Shown here: positions 44,287 to 53,233 of the stretch, piece after piece
How the letters are laid out: each line of letters starts with the position of its first letter
How positions within the stretch are numbered: position 1 is the stretch's first letter
Origin: Bin80 sp965261255
Lineage (GTDB): Bacteria > Bacteroidota > Rhodothermia > Rhodothermales > Bin80
Assembly (NCBI GenBank): GCA_965261255.1
Contig: CBDHCQ010000004.1
Location: forward strand, 248,001-312,000
DNA length: 64,000 nt
Direction of reading: 5' to 3'
The notes under the pieces: generated by a model
Seen by the model: only the letters and a program-made list of their open reading frames with translations
Databases searched by the model: none
Told to the model about the DNA's origin: nothing
Position numbers and translations under genes: made by a program

Positions 44287-46614
44287 ATGCGATTCCATCC
44301 GAAACATATCCTGGTCACCTCACTGTTCCTGGCAGCTACATTTGTTGTTCCTGTTAGTGCACAAGTCGAAATTACTCCCATCAAACAGCAGTTTGACGCC
44401 AGTGCAGTTTCCGAACTGATCGTTAACGCGCCAAACGCTAACCTCACAATTCATACATCGGACCGCTCCGATGTTGACATTCAGGTTGTGGTCACCGGCA
44501 AAGAACAGCAAAGAGTAGACGATTACTACCTCAGGCAACACTTTGACGTTACCATGGAAGAGGGGACCCTGCACTTGCGCTCGGCCCCAGATTGGAAGAG
44601 CCTGGATACTCGCGGCTGGCGAAATAATCCGCCCGTCATAGACGTAACCATTGCCATGCCGGCAACCGTGTACCCGCAGCTTCGCACCTCCCGTGGAAAA
44701 GTATGGATTAATGAACTGAAGGCCGGTGCCGAGGTCAAGTCCACAAACGGAAACATCACTGTTGATTTGATTTCTGGAGGCCCAATCAAGCTGCAAAGTT
44801 CGGATGGAGATATTACCGCAAAGGAGCTCCGGGGGACATCTGTGACTGCCAAGACGACTAATGGCGATATTGAGATTGGAGAACTGACATCCAAAACTAG
44901 CCTCCTGCTTCAGACCTCAGACGGAAGTATCACAACCAAGCAAATTGATGCTTCGTCTTTGACCATCAAAGTGAACAATGGCGATCTCAATCTGGGAATC
45001 ATCTCCGCCGATCATGCCGAGATTCGAACATCGGACGGCAGTGTCACTTCGGAAAAAATACAAGGCCAGTCCGTCCTGGCTAGGACAATCAATGGCGATA
45101 TAAAAATTGGAGAATCAAAATCCAAAACTAGTCTTCTGCTTCAGACCTCAGAGGGAAGTATCACAACCAGACAAATTGATGCTTCGTCCTTGACTGTCAA
45201 AACAACCAATGGCGATCTGAATTTGGGAGTCATCTCCAGCGATCATGCCGAAATACGAACCACTAATAACGGCAACATTGATGCACAGCAAATTCAAGGC
45301 GCATCCGTGTTAGTAAGATCTTTTAACGGCAACATCAAGTTGGGCAGCATAACTTCCAGTGACGTGCTCACGTTACAATCGTCATTCGGAATCATCACAG
45401 CAAGCCAGATTAATGCTTCGTCTCTGATCGTCAAGGCAGTCAATGGGGACTTGAATCTGGGAATCGCCTCCAGTGATCACGCTGAAATACGAACCTCCAA
45501 TAACGGCAACATAAAGATAGACAACATCACCTCCAGTGAGGCACTCATCTTACAATCATCAGGCGGAAGCATCACAACAAAGCAGATTAATGCTTCATCC
45601 CTAACCGTCAAAACAGTCAATGGCAGTCTGAATTTGGGAATTGCCTCCAGCGATCATGCCGAAATACGGACCTCCAACAACGGCAACATTGATGCACAGC
45701 AGATTCAAGGTGCATCCGTGTCGGTAAGATCAACTAACGGCAATATCAGAGTGCAGGACATCTCTTCCAGTGAGATCCTCGCTTTACAATCCTCAGACGG
45801 AAGCATCATAACAAACCAGATTGATGCTTCGTCTCTGACCGCCCGCACCGTGAATGGCCCCATGATTCTTGGGTTGGTTGCCGCCGGCAATGATCTTGAA
45901 ATCAGTACATCAGGGGGCAATATCTCCGCGGACCGGATTGAAGCAAAACTCGTCTCGGTTAAAACGACTCAGGGCAATATGGCAATTGGTCTTGTTTCTG
46001 CTGCGCGCCAGGTTGATTTGAAATCTTCAAGCGGAAACATTAGTGCAGAGCACTTGAAAGGCGAGTCTGTATTTGCTAAAACCGGCAAGGGGAGTATCAT
46101 TTTGGAGAATGTGGCTACATCCCATGAAATCTCGTTGCAGACATCTGAAGGAAATATCATTGCCGAGCACCTCAAAGGTGCATTCGTGACAGCAAAAGCG
46201 ACAAGTAAAGGAGACCTTGAAACCAGATTGATTGAGGCTCACGCAGATGTGAATCTGAGAAATGGCGATATACAAATCGGACAGATCATGGGAAGCCTTA
46301 TGCTCAAGTCCTCAAATGGTGATGTTAAAGTGGGAGTGGAGGAAACTCAAAATGTCAGGATCCAAGCCTCAAACGGGGACGTGACCCTTTCAGCACCCGA
46401 GGAATTTGCTGCAACGCTTGATCTAGCCGGGAAAAGCCTGGAATTGAGCGGATGGGGAATTGTTAACCCTGGCACGGAACCCGAGCTGAAAATGGCAACC
46501 CGTCAGGGCGCCCCACTGATTCATGTACGAGCAACCAATGGAGCTATTGTTCTCCTGCCCCTCGAAAACTACAGCATCTCAAGCGCCAGAGTAATACCTC
46601 CCCCGATCCCGTGA
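44287..46614 (+). CDS. Large DUF4097-family beta-repeat protein
   Basis: 775 residues. The signal peptide (1-24) ends in SAQ. After an N-terminal strand-rich head (DNANLTIHTSD-like sequence), the rest is a chain of short strand repeats alternating polar turns with NG-x-I/L and S-S/T-D/G-G-x-I words (NGDIEIG, SDGSITTKQI, NGNIKLG). This is the DUF4097 putative beta-solenoid. Typical members are ~250-350 residues, so this one is much extended, partly by DNA-level duplications at 44947-45822. It has no sorting domain and no lipobox, so it is probably periplasmic or surface-bound. The function is unknown. A short hairpin enclosing its stop codon may terminate transcription. Confidence 0.85.
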   Translation: MRFHPKHILVTSLFLAATFVVPVSAQVEITPIKQQFDASAVSELIVNAPNANLTIHTSDRSDVDIQVVVTGKEQQRVDDYYLRQHFDVTMEEGTLHLRSAPDWKSLDTRGWRNNPPVIDVTIAMPATVYPQLRTSRGKVWINELKAGAEVKSTNGNITVDLISGGPIKLQSSDGDITAKELRGTSVTAKTTNGDIEIGELTSKTSLLLQTSDGSITTKQIDASSLTIKVNNGDLNLGIISADHAEIRTSDGSVTSEKIQGQSVLARTINGDIKIGESKSKTSLLLQTSEGSITTRQIDASSLTVKTTNGDLNLGVISSDHAEIRTTNNGNIDAQQIQGASVLVRSFNGNIKLGSITSSDVLTLQSSFGIITASQINASSLIVKAVNGDLNLGIASSDHAEIRTSNNGNIKIDNITSSEALILQSSGGSITTKQINASSLTVKTVNGSLNLGIASSDHAEIRTSNNGNIDAQQIQGASVSVRSTNGNIRVQDISSSEILALQSSDGSIITNQIDASSLTARTVNGPMILGLVAAGNDLEISTSGGNISADRIEAKLVSVKTTQGNMAIGLVSAARQVDLKSSSGNISAEHLKGESVFAKTGKGSIILENVATSHEISLQTSEGNIIAEHLKGAFVTAKATSKGDLETRLIEAHADVNLRNGDIQIGQIMGSLMLKSSNGDVKVGVEETQNVRIQASNGDVTLSAPEEFAATLDLAGKSLELSGWGIVNPGTEPELKMATRQGAPLIHVRATNGAIVLLPLENYSISSARVIPPPIP
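44947..45822 (+). repeat. Four in-frame ~230-bp tandem repeats inside the DUF4097 gene
   Basis: Units start at 44947, 45178, 45412 and 45589, each at D/NASSLTVK, and are 231, 234, 177 and 234 bases long (77, 78, 59 and 78 codons). Unit 3 lacks 19 codons (the DAQQIQGASVLVRSFNGN part) that units 2 and 4 share. The first words of a fifth unit follow at 45823 before similarity fades. Lengths are always a multiple of three, so changes in copy number keep the frame. Confidence 0.9.
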
Positions 46615-46620
46615 CGGGAT
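46606..46620 (+). terminator. Short hairpin with the stop codon in its loop
   Basis: ATCCCG (46606-46611), loop TGA (the stop codon of the DUF4097 gene), CGGGAT (46615-46620), followed by a short T-run (46620-46623). The small stem and short T-run make it a weak intrinsic-terminator candidate. Confidence 0.4.
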
Positions 46621-46623
46621 TTT

Positions 46624-47090
46624 GCCAGCCCCAATGATAGTCCATGTGCCTTCAGTGCAGGGATGAGGGCTGCGATAATTCTAGCCCGGAAAAACCGGTT
46701 GGAAGGAGAATAGGGCGAAAGTTCGATCAGCCGGCGCGGTAGAGTCAGTGGGGCGACTAAAGCACTTTTGTCCCGGCAGTCTGGATCAATCCAACGGATT
46801 CGGGCCATTTGACTGCAATTCCTGAACCAGTTTTGTAATGGAATCTGCCATATCTTAACTCCACGTCCCTTGCACGGAGTTTAACGAGACATGCACCAAC
46901 CGCCAGATAAATCACGAATCTGAAACAGGTACCGCAACACTCTCAATAATACTTCCTCGCCACCCTGTTGGGACGCCGATCGTTGCGTCCTAATTGCACG
47001 GTTACGGGGATTCGGTTGTTGAACCAGTTACACGTCTCGACACAGTCGTATGAACCCATGAACATAAATCACAAACAGCAGAGGTCCAAT
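46624..47090. other. Intergenic stretch with a possible gene fragment
   Basis: No intact gene. On the minus strand near 46808-46569 a 79-codon open frame contains RLIELSPYSPSNRFF. This recalls the SPYSPxSR motif of 4-alpha-glucanotransferases, but nothing else supports that. The leader of the downstream signal-peptide protein lies at the right end. Confidence 0.3.
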
Positions 47091-47651
47091 ATGCTACGCA
47101 AATTGAGTGTACTGACACTCATCGCTTTAGTACTGCCCGTGGCAGTGCTCGCGCAGACCACAGGTAAGATTGCTGGTCAGGTAACTGACGCGGAGACAGG
47201 GAAGGCATTGATTGGAGCGTCGGTGGCCGTGGCTGATACCACGCTAGGTGCCGCCACCAACAGGGACGGGAATTACTTAATCGTTGGCCTTCCCGCGGGT
47301 ACCTATACTATACTGGCCCAGTTTATTGGCTTCCAGACACAAACGGTAGATAGTGTTGAGGTCAGCCCTGACTATACCCGTGAGCTGAATTTTGAGCTCA
47401 CGCCACGTGAAAAGGGTTCAGGTGTTCCGAGCATCGGTGTTAGTTGTTTTGGTATACCAAAAAAAGTCGAAGACAACCAGAGATACGGTGTGATTGACGC
47501 TGACGGAAATCAGTCCATTGCCGGAACCCCGATATGCTTGGCAGATGAGGCAAGGCTTATGGTTGATAACACCGGAGCACCTGACTTGAGTGGCGGCGGT
47601 AAACCTTTGATAAGAGTACCGTTAATCCAGTTGCAGAGGGCAGCACGGTAG
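47091..47651 (+). CDS. Secreted carboxypeptidase-regulatory-domain protein, frameshifted 3' end
   Basis: 186 residues from the ATG at 47091. The signal peptide (1-22) ends in VLAQ, followed by a CarboxypepD_reg/plug-like domain: GKIAGQVTDAETGKALIGASVAV, TNRDGNYLIVGLPAGTYTILAQFIGF. This domain usually starts SusC-type TonB receptors of ~1000 residues, but no barrel follows here. After ~110 the sequence becomes irregular. In the +1 frame around 47610 it reads STVNPVAEGSTVALNPIARV, and in a third frame to 47788 HSYKKPVQFSKNYSFNGNVTW, so the C-terminus is broken by at least two frameshifts. It may still be secreted as a short protein, or be decaying. Confidence 0.6.
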   Translation: MLRKLSVLTLIALVLPVAVLAQTTGKIAGQVTDAETGKALIGASVAVADTTLGAATNRDGNYLIVGLPAGTYTILAQFIGFQTQTVDSVEVSPDYTRELNFELTPREKGSGVPSIGVSCFGIPKKVEDNQRYGVIDADGNQSIAGTPICLADEARLMVDNTGAPDLSGGGKPLIRVPLIQLQRAAR

Positions 47652-47824
47652 CGCTTAATCCCATCGCTCGTGTGGAGTAGTTCACAGCTTACAATTCTAC
47701 GCACAGCTATAAAAAGCCGGTGCAGTTTAGTAAAAACTATAGCTTCAACGGGAACGTAACCTGGAGTGTCTTTACAGCGACCGACTAAGGCTTGGTGACA
47801 TGTGTAGCAATTTCACGGATTAGT

Positions 47825-50584
47825 TTAGTCTTGTTCCTGATCAGTTGCAAACTCCAGACCCAGCGTTTCTCCTTTCATAGTCGCTGGAATTCCCTCGGTC
47901 ATCCATATGGGAGCAGGCGCATCCATCAGGTAGTGATCGAAAAACTGCTGCATGCGAATGGCAAAATCCTTTCTGTTGGCGTACTTGGAAAGACCATGTC
48001 CCTCCCCATTATAGTTCAGCATCCAGACCGGACTGTTCAGGCGACGTAGAGCTACAAAAAACTCGATTCCCTGATACCACGGCACCGCACCGTCATCGTC
48101 ATTGTGGAGCATAAGGACGGGGGTTTTCACCTTGTCTGCCTGAAATAGTGGAGAGTTGTCCAGATACCTGAGTGGTGTTTCCCAGAGCGATCCGCCTATT
48201 CGGCTCTGCGTACGCTCGTACTGGAACATGCGGCTCATCCCACTCGCCCAGCGTATTCCACCATAGGCGCTTGTCATGTTGACTACAGGTGCACCGGCTT
48301 CCGCCGCTGCGAACAGGTCGGACTCGGTGACCATATAGGCGATCTGGTAACCGCCCCAGCTGTGTCCCTGCACACCGACGCGGGCAGGATCTACGAACCC
48401 CTGGTTAATGAGCATGGTGACTCCTGGAACGACGGCATTCAGCGCACTTTCTCCGGGATATCCCACTTTGTACGGGATATCAGGCACGAACACGAGGTAG
48501 CCCCGGCTGACGTAAAACGAAAAGCTGATAGATGAACGCGCAGTGGAGGGAGCACGATACTGATGTAAGCCATCTGACATTTTTTCATAGAAGTACACCA
48601 TCATCGGATACTCCTCAGATGCATCAAAGCCATCTGGCTTGAAAAGCATTCCTGTAAGCGGGAGGCCATCCAGCGAGGTCCATCGCACGAGTTCTGCGGT
48701 GCCCCACGTGTAGTCAGATTGCTGGGGGTTGAGGTCACTCACACGCTTCATGTCAGACATATCCAGGCCGCTGGTCCAAAGATCCCCAAACTCCGTAAAG
48801 CTCTCCCGTGTGAAAAGTAGCTGATCAGCATCCTCAGCCTTGTACAAGAACCCAAAGCGCTTGTCCATCATAACGAGTTCTTCGGGAGGGCTATTCGCGT
48901 CAAGGCGCGTGCGATAGAAGCCGGACGACTTGGTGTCCATATTGAGGGCGGAAAGCATGAGTTGGTCGGCAATCGCGTCTTCCTCGAAGTCCAGGCGAAC
49001 GTATCGGAATCGCAGGTTGAGCTCGCGGCCTTTTCCACCGGTTATGTTGCGTGGTGCGGATGGATCGAGCGGATCGACGGCCCAGATATCGTGGCGATCG
49101 TAAAGTAGGAACTCGTTGTCGTCGGTACTCCAGCCCGCGCTGCCATATGCATTGGGCGCGTAAGGCCAGTCGTGTATTTCGTTGTGGACAGCCTGGTCAA
49201 TGGATATAGTCAGGTTGATCGGTTCGCCACCTTCCGTTGACATGGCCATCCAGCTCAATGCATCCCGATCCCACCATGTGAGATATTCTGCATTTGGGGA
49301 CAGTGAGGGACGTGATTGCGTGCCTTCCAGAACCATTGCTCGTGTTCCGTTCATTACATCAATCACGTATGTATCGTATGCTCTGGGGGAATCCCAACTG
49401 ATCTGCTGCTGATAGGGCAGGTTTGACCAGCCGATTGCGATGCTCGCATCGCCATTTGTTCCCACGGAAATATCCGGTACGTCCTTATGCGCCAACTGGA
49501 CAATCTCGCCAGTGTCTAGGTGGACGACCGCGCGGTAGGAACGATTTTTTTCACGTTCAGCGTTGACTAACTGCATGGGCTGCAGTAATGGGTCACGCCA
49601 GTTCCACACATCCACCACTACCTTGTCCTCCTCATCTTCCTCGTCTTCTTCATCCTCGGCCGGTGGTCTTGGTGAAGTACCGAAATACAGTCGATGCCCA
49701 TTCTCCGAAAATGAGATACTTCCGTCTGGGCTTATCCACCACGCTTCGGGGATCCCTTCACTGGTTGCAGTTGCAACCGCGCTCACACTATCCATGCCGG
49801 GTTTCCAGTAGTAGAGTGTGTATTCTGCGGGCTTCATCTCGTGGCCCTCACGGCTGGACAGAAAAGCGAACTGATCTCCGGTTTCGTCGAATGTGAGACT
49901 CTCGTATTCGCCACCACCAGAGAGCAACGTATCTACTGCGTGGGATAGGAGATCTATTCGAACCAGTCCGGTATCAAGTGAATCACTGCCCTCGAAAGTG
50001 TAGACTAGATGCGCACCATTCGCCGAGAGGGTGTAGGCTTTTACATGAGCAAAGCTGTTCTCTGCATTTGTCGTAAGATCACGCACTTGGAGCGTAGCAC
50101 CTTTGCCCGTTGAGTCGGCGTCGGTCTCTTCCAGGAGATATGCAACTACGTTTCCCATGTCTGCCGGCAACTTGAATGACTGAACACGCGGTACATGGTG
50201 GAGCTCGCCAGTTGTCAGGTTCAGGATACCCAAAGTGTCCTTGGGCATTTCGTCCTCATCAAGGTCGGCTTTTTTGGCAGCTTTTACGGAATCCTCTGAA
50301 GGCGAGATCAGATAGAGTACATGTTGGGAATCGTGTGTGAACCTAGCCACGTCTCCTCTGGGGATTTTGTGAAGCACATCATTCGATAGACCGCGCACCT
50401 CCAGTGTTCCGTCTCCCTTTTCAGGGCTGTAATCATAGGAAGCCCATTCGCCGTTGTTCGCGATTGATCGGCTTGCGAGACGATTCCATATTTCGTAAAC
50501 ATCGTGATCCAGAGATTGCTGCTGAGCACTTGCGGGGAGGCAGAGTGCGCAGAGGATCAGCATGAAAAAGTAGGTACGGAGCAT
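47825..50584 (-). CDS. Prolyl oligopeptidase family (S9) serine peptidase
   Basis: 919 residues. The signal peptide (1-20) ends in ASA. The N-terminal part is a beta-propeller (~30-620) containing an acidic stretch (EDEEDEEDEEDK near 310). The C-terminal alpha/beta-hydrolase carries Ser in GHSWGGYQIAY, Asp in HNDDDGAVPW, and His in NGEGHGLSKYANR. This is a periplasmic or surface S9 peptidase that trims peptides, common in Bacteroidota peptide scavenging. It is the last gene of the minus-strand run that starts with mrdA. Confidence 0.93.
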   Translation of the reverse strand: MLRTYFFMLILCALCLPASAQQQSLDHDVYEIWNRLASRSIANNGEWASYDYSPEKGDGTLEVRGLSNDVLHKIPRGDVARFTHDSQHVLYLISPSEDSVKAAKKADLDEDEMPKDTLGILNLTTGELHHVPRVQSFKLPADMGNVVAYLLEETDADSTGKGATLQVRDLTTNAENSFAHVKAYTLSANGAHLVYTFEGSDSLDTGLVRIDLLSHAVDTLLSGGGEYESLTFDETGDQFAFLSSREGHEMKPAEYTLYYWKPGMDSVSAVATATSEGIPEAWWISPDGSISFSENGHRLYFGTSPRPPAEDEEDEEDEEDKVVVDVWNWRDPLLQPMQLVNAEREKNRSYRAVVHLDTGEIVQLAHKDVPDISVGTNGDASIAIGWSNLPYQQQISWDSPRAYDTYVIDVMNGTRAMVLEGTQSRPSLSPNAEYLTWWDRDALSWMAMSTEGGEPINLTISIDQAVHNEIHDWPYAPNAYGSAGWSTDDNEFLLYDRHDIWAVDPLDPSAPRNITGGKGRELNLRFRYVRLDFEEDAIADQLMLSALNMDTKSSGFYRTRLDANSPPEELVMMDKRFGFLYKAEDADQLLFTRESFTEFGDLWTSGLDMSDMKRVSDLNPQQSDYTWGTAELVRWTSLDGLPLTGMLFKPDGFDASEEYPMMVYFYEKMSDGLHQYRAPSTARSSISFSFYVSRGYLVFVPDIPYKVGYPGESALNAVVPGVTMLINQGFVDPARVGVQGHSWGGYQIAYMVTESDLFAAAEAGAPVVNMTSAYGGIRWASGMSRMFQYERTQSRIGGSLWETPLRYLDNSPLFQADKVKTPVLMLHNDDDGAVPWYQGIEFFVALRRLNSPVWMLNYNGEGHGLSKYANRKDFAIRMQQFFDHYLMDAPAPIWMTEGIPATMKGETLGLEFATDQEQD

Positions 50585-50628
50585 TTGGGATGTGTTGTAA
50601 TTGCCTGAAGGTATGGACTCTAAGATAT

Positions 50629-51483
50629 CTATGTGCTTTCTCCGCCGTTCCAGGTTCGTCCACGGGGGTAGGATCCCAGAACGCGTAGGTCCGCACTTAT
50701 TTCGTTAAGATGTTCAAGTGCCCGTTGGAGGAGAGGACTTTCTACATCTCCTTCAACATCCAGATAGAACAGGTAAGCCCCCGGCCTGCCGATGAGCGGA
50801 CGACTTTCCACTTTGTATAAATCCAAATCCCTTAGAAAAAACACAGCGAGGCTTTTGAAGAGAGCGCCGGGTACGTTTTCCTTGGGAGTAAACACGATGG
50901 AGGTCTTAAGCGGTTCTTTCGAGGAAGTCAGTCTTGGGGCATCTTCCGGCGCCAAGGCCAGAAATCGTGTGTAGTTAAGTGTATGACTTTGCAGATCCTC
51001 TGCCAGGATTTGCAGACCATACTCCGAGGCCGCCCGGGCGGGTGCGATGGCGGCGCTGCTAAGACTGTTCTCAGCCGCAACCAGTTTGGCAGCGCCTGCG
51101 GTGTCGTAGGTGGGCACGACGTCACTCGAACCGAGCTTTTCCCTTAGGAACACCTGGCATTGTCCCAGCGCTTGTGGATGGGAGAGGACACGCTTGATTC
51201 CGTCCAAATGGGCACCAGGTTTCGCCATCAGATAATGGCGAATGCGAAGTTTCGCTTCGCCCGTAATCTTGACGCGGTAGTTGCGCAAATGGTCGTAGTT
51301 GATATGTACGCTACCAAAGAGGGAATTTTCGATAGGGATGATGCCTCGCGCAACGGTTCGGTTTTCGACGGCTATGAATACATCCTCCATTGAAGGTAAG
51401 GGCACGACATTACAGCCGGGATACAGATATCCTGCTGCCTCTTCACTGAATGCACCAATCTCTCCCTGGAAAGCGATCTTCAT
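50629..51483 (-). CDS. pheA: Prephenate dehydratase PheA
   Basis: 284 residues. The catalytic domain has IAFQGEIGAFSEEAA, IPIENSLFGSV and the motif NYTRFLAL. The C-terminal ACT domain has the GALFKSLAVF and KVESRPLIG motifs that bind phenylalanine for feedback control. It converts prephenate to phenylpyruvate in phenylalanine synthesis. There is no chorismate mutase domain. Its start lies two bases after the argS stop. Confidence 0.95.
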   Translation of the reverse strand: MKIAFQGEIGAFSEEAAGYLYPGCNVVPLPSMEDVFIAVENRTVARGIIPIENSLFGSVHINYDHLRNYRVKITGEAKLRIRHYLMAKPGAHLDGIKRVLSHPQALGQCQVFLREKLGSSDVVPTYDTAGAAKLVAAENSLSSAAIAPARAASEYGLQILAEDLQSHTLNYTRFLALAPEDAPRLTSSKEPLKTSIVFTPKENVPGALFKSLAVFFLRDLDLYKVESRPLIGRPGAYLFYLDVEGDVESPLLQRALEHLNEISADLRVLGSYPRGRTWNGGEST

Positions 51484-51485
51484 GA

Positions 51486-53222
51486 TTACATGCGCTCAGG
51501 TGCACTTATACCGAGAATAGCAAGTCCATTTCGGAGCGTGATACCCGTTGCCTGTGCCAAGGCCATTCGTGCCAGGGCAACTTCTCTCTCTTCTCCAATG
51601 ATACGACAAGAGTGGTAAAACCTTGTGAATGCTTCTGCAACCCCGCGCAGGTATGTAGCAAGTCGATGGGGTTCACGTGCGTGTGCACAACTCACAATAG
51701 TATGCGGGAATTGAATAATCTCTTTGATGAGCGCGATCTCGGCCTCATGGTCAAGGAGTGAGAGGCGTGTCAGAGCCGGATCCGACACAAGAGAGATCTC
51801 CGCAGCTTTCTGAAGTATGGAGCAGATGCGTGCATGGGCATACTGGAGATAGAATACCGGGTTCTTGTCACTGGCTTCGCGTGCGAGATTCAGATCAAAC
51901 TCCAAGTGCTTTTGAGCAGATCGCATGGCGAAGAAATATCGCGTCACGTCTGGAGTGACTTCGTCCATCAGCTCATCCAGCGTTACAAAGTTGGCTTTGC
52001 GCGTACTCATCTTCACCTCTTCGCCGGCGCGCATCAGTGTAACAAACTGGTAAATAATTACCTCAACCCGATCAGAATCAAGGCCCAGTACATTCAGGCC
52101 ACGCAGGATATCGGGATAAGTAGCAATATGGTCGGCACCGAAGATATCAATCACGACATCGTAATTCCGGTTCATTTTGTCAACGTGATACGCAATGTCA
52201 GGCAGTCGATAGGTTGGCTCACCTGTATGCTTGACCAGCACAGTGTCTGATTCTTTGCCGAGTTCGGATGTCTTGAACCAGATAGCACCCTCCCGCTCGT
52301 AAATCATTCTGTGCACACGCAGGGCATCAAGCGTTGCAGCTACGGCCCCGGTATCGTACAGGCTTTTCTCGTTGAAGTAGTTATCCATGGATACTCCGAG
52401 CCGTTCGAGTGTTGCGCGGATATCGGAAAGGATTGTTTGTTTGGCTGCACGTTCAAAGCAATCATTATCCTTGGCGTCCAGCAGATCGGGGCCGTGAACC
52501 CGTGCCAGCTCCCGTGCGATCTCAACGATATATGTGCCTAGATACCCATCTTCGGGAAAGGAAGCGGGAACAGTTATCTCGCCCTCGGCGAGTTGCTTTG
52601 TTCTATAATCATGCCGGTGTTGGACGACACGTGCTGAGGTTGCAAATGATTGATCTTCATCTGCTACCACCTCCTCGTAGCGGCTTCGTACAGAGGCACC
52701 CAGGACACGCATTTGACGTCCGGCATCATTGAAGTAGTATTCGCGCGTAACCGCGTAGCCAATCCACTCGAGGAGCCTCGCAATCGTGTCTCCTAATACT
52801 GCATTACGGCCGTGCCCAACGGTCAGCGGGCCCGTGGGGTTGGCACTCACAAATTCAACTAGGGCACGCTTTCCTAGGCCAGAGTTTGAGCGTCCGAATT
52901 CCGATCCTTTTGCCAGACAACTCTCCAATTCCCGATAGACGTAGCGGTCGGAGCACCGAAAATTGATAAAGCCGGCTCCGGCAATCGTGACGGAGTCCAC
53001 ATAAAATGGGTCATGCTCTTCCGCCATGAACGTGGTCACAATCTCCTCAGCGATCGCACGCGGCGGTCGACGCAAATGCCTTGCCAGTTGCATCGCACAG
53101 TTGGTGGCAAAATCGCCATGATCCGGGTTTGCAGGAACAGACAACTCCGGTAAAAAATCGGTCGGTACATTCTTCATGGTCCGAAGTACGCGACCAAGAG
53201 CTCTCCTCAGGTACTCTTTCAT
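51486..53222 (-). CDS. argS: Arginyl-tRNA synthetase
   Basis: 578 residues. The N-terminal additional domain (NFAT-like) with DFLPELSVPANPDHGDFATN is followed by the HIGH-type motif in SANPTGPLTVGHGRN and a KMSKS-equivalent KMSTRKANFVTLDEL. The C-terminal anticodon-binding helices contain RHRxxL-like YHSCRIIG. It charges tRNA-Arg. It starts 11 bases after the flavoprotein gene and ends two bases before pheA, so it is part of a tight operon. Confidence 0.97.
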   Translation of the reverse strand: MKEYLRRALGRVLRTMKNVPTDFLPELSVPANPDHGDFATNCAMQLARHLRRPPRAIAEEIVTTFMAEEHDPFYVDSVTIAGAGFINFRCSDRYVYRELESCLAKGSEFGRSNSGLGKRALVEFVSANPTGPLTVGHGRNAVLGDTIARLLEWIGYAVTREYYFNDAGRQMRVLGASVRSRYEEVVADEDQSFATSARVVQHRHDYRTKQLAEGEITVPASFPEDGYLGTYIVEIARELARVHGPDLLDAKDNDCFERAAKQTILSDIRATLERLGVSMDNYFNEKSLYDTGAVAATLDALRVHRMIYEREGAIWFKTSELGKESDTVLVKHTGEPTYRLPDIAYHVDKMNRNYDVVIDIFGADHIATYPDILRGLNVLGLDSDRVEVIIYQFVTLMRAGEEVKMSTRKANFVTLDELMDEVTPDVTRYFFAMRSAQKHLEFDLNLAREASDKNPVFYLQYAHARICSILQKAAEISLVSDPALTRLSLLDHEAEIALIKEIIQFPHTIVSCAHAREPHRLATYLRGVAEAFTRFYHSCRIIGEEREVALARMALAQATGITLRNGLAILGISAPERM

Positions 53223-53233
53223 GTCTCAGGCTC

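Noticed and set aside
44947..45822. Considered a CRISPR-like or satellite array
   Set aside because: The units are long, diverged, in frame with a protein and lack spacers; they are coding repeats.
46569..46808. Minus-strand frame with an SPYSPSNRFF word like 4-alpha-glucanotransferases
   Set aside because: Only one short word matches, it overlaps the end of the DUF4097 gene, and no other part of the enzyme is present.
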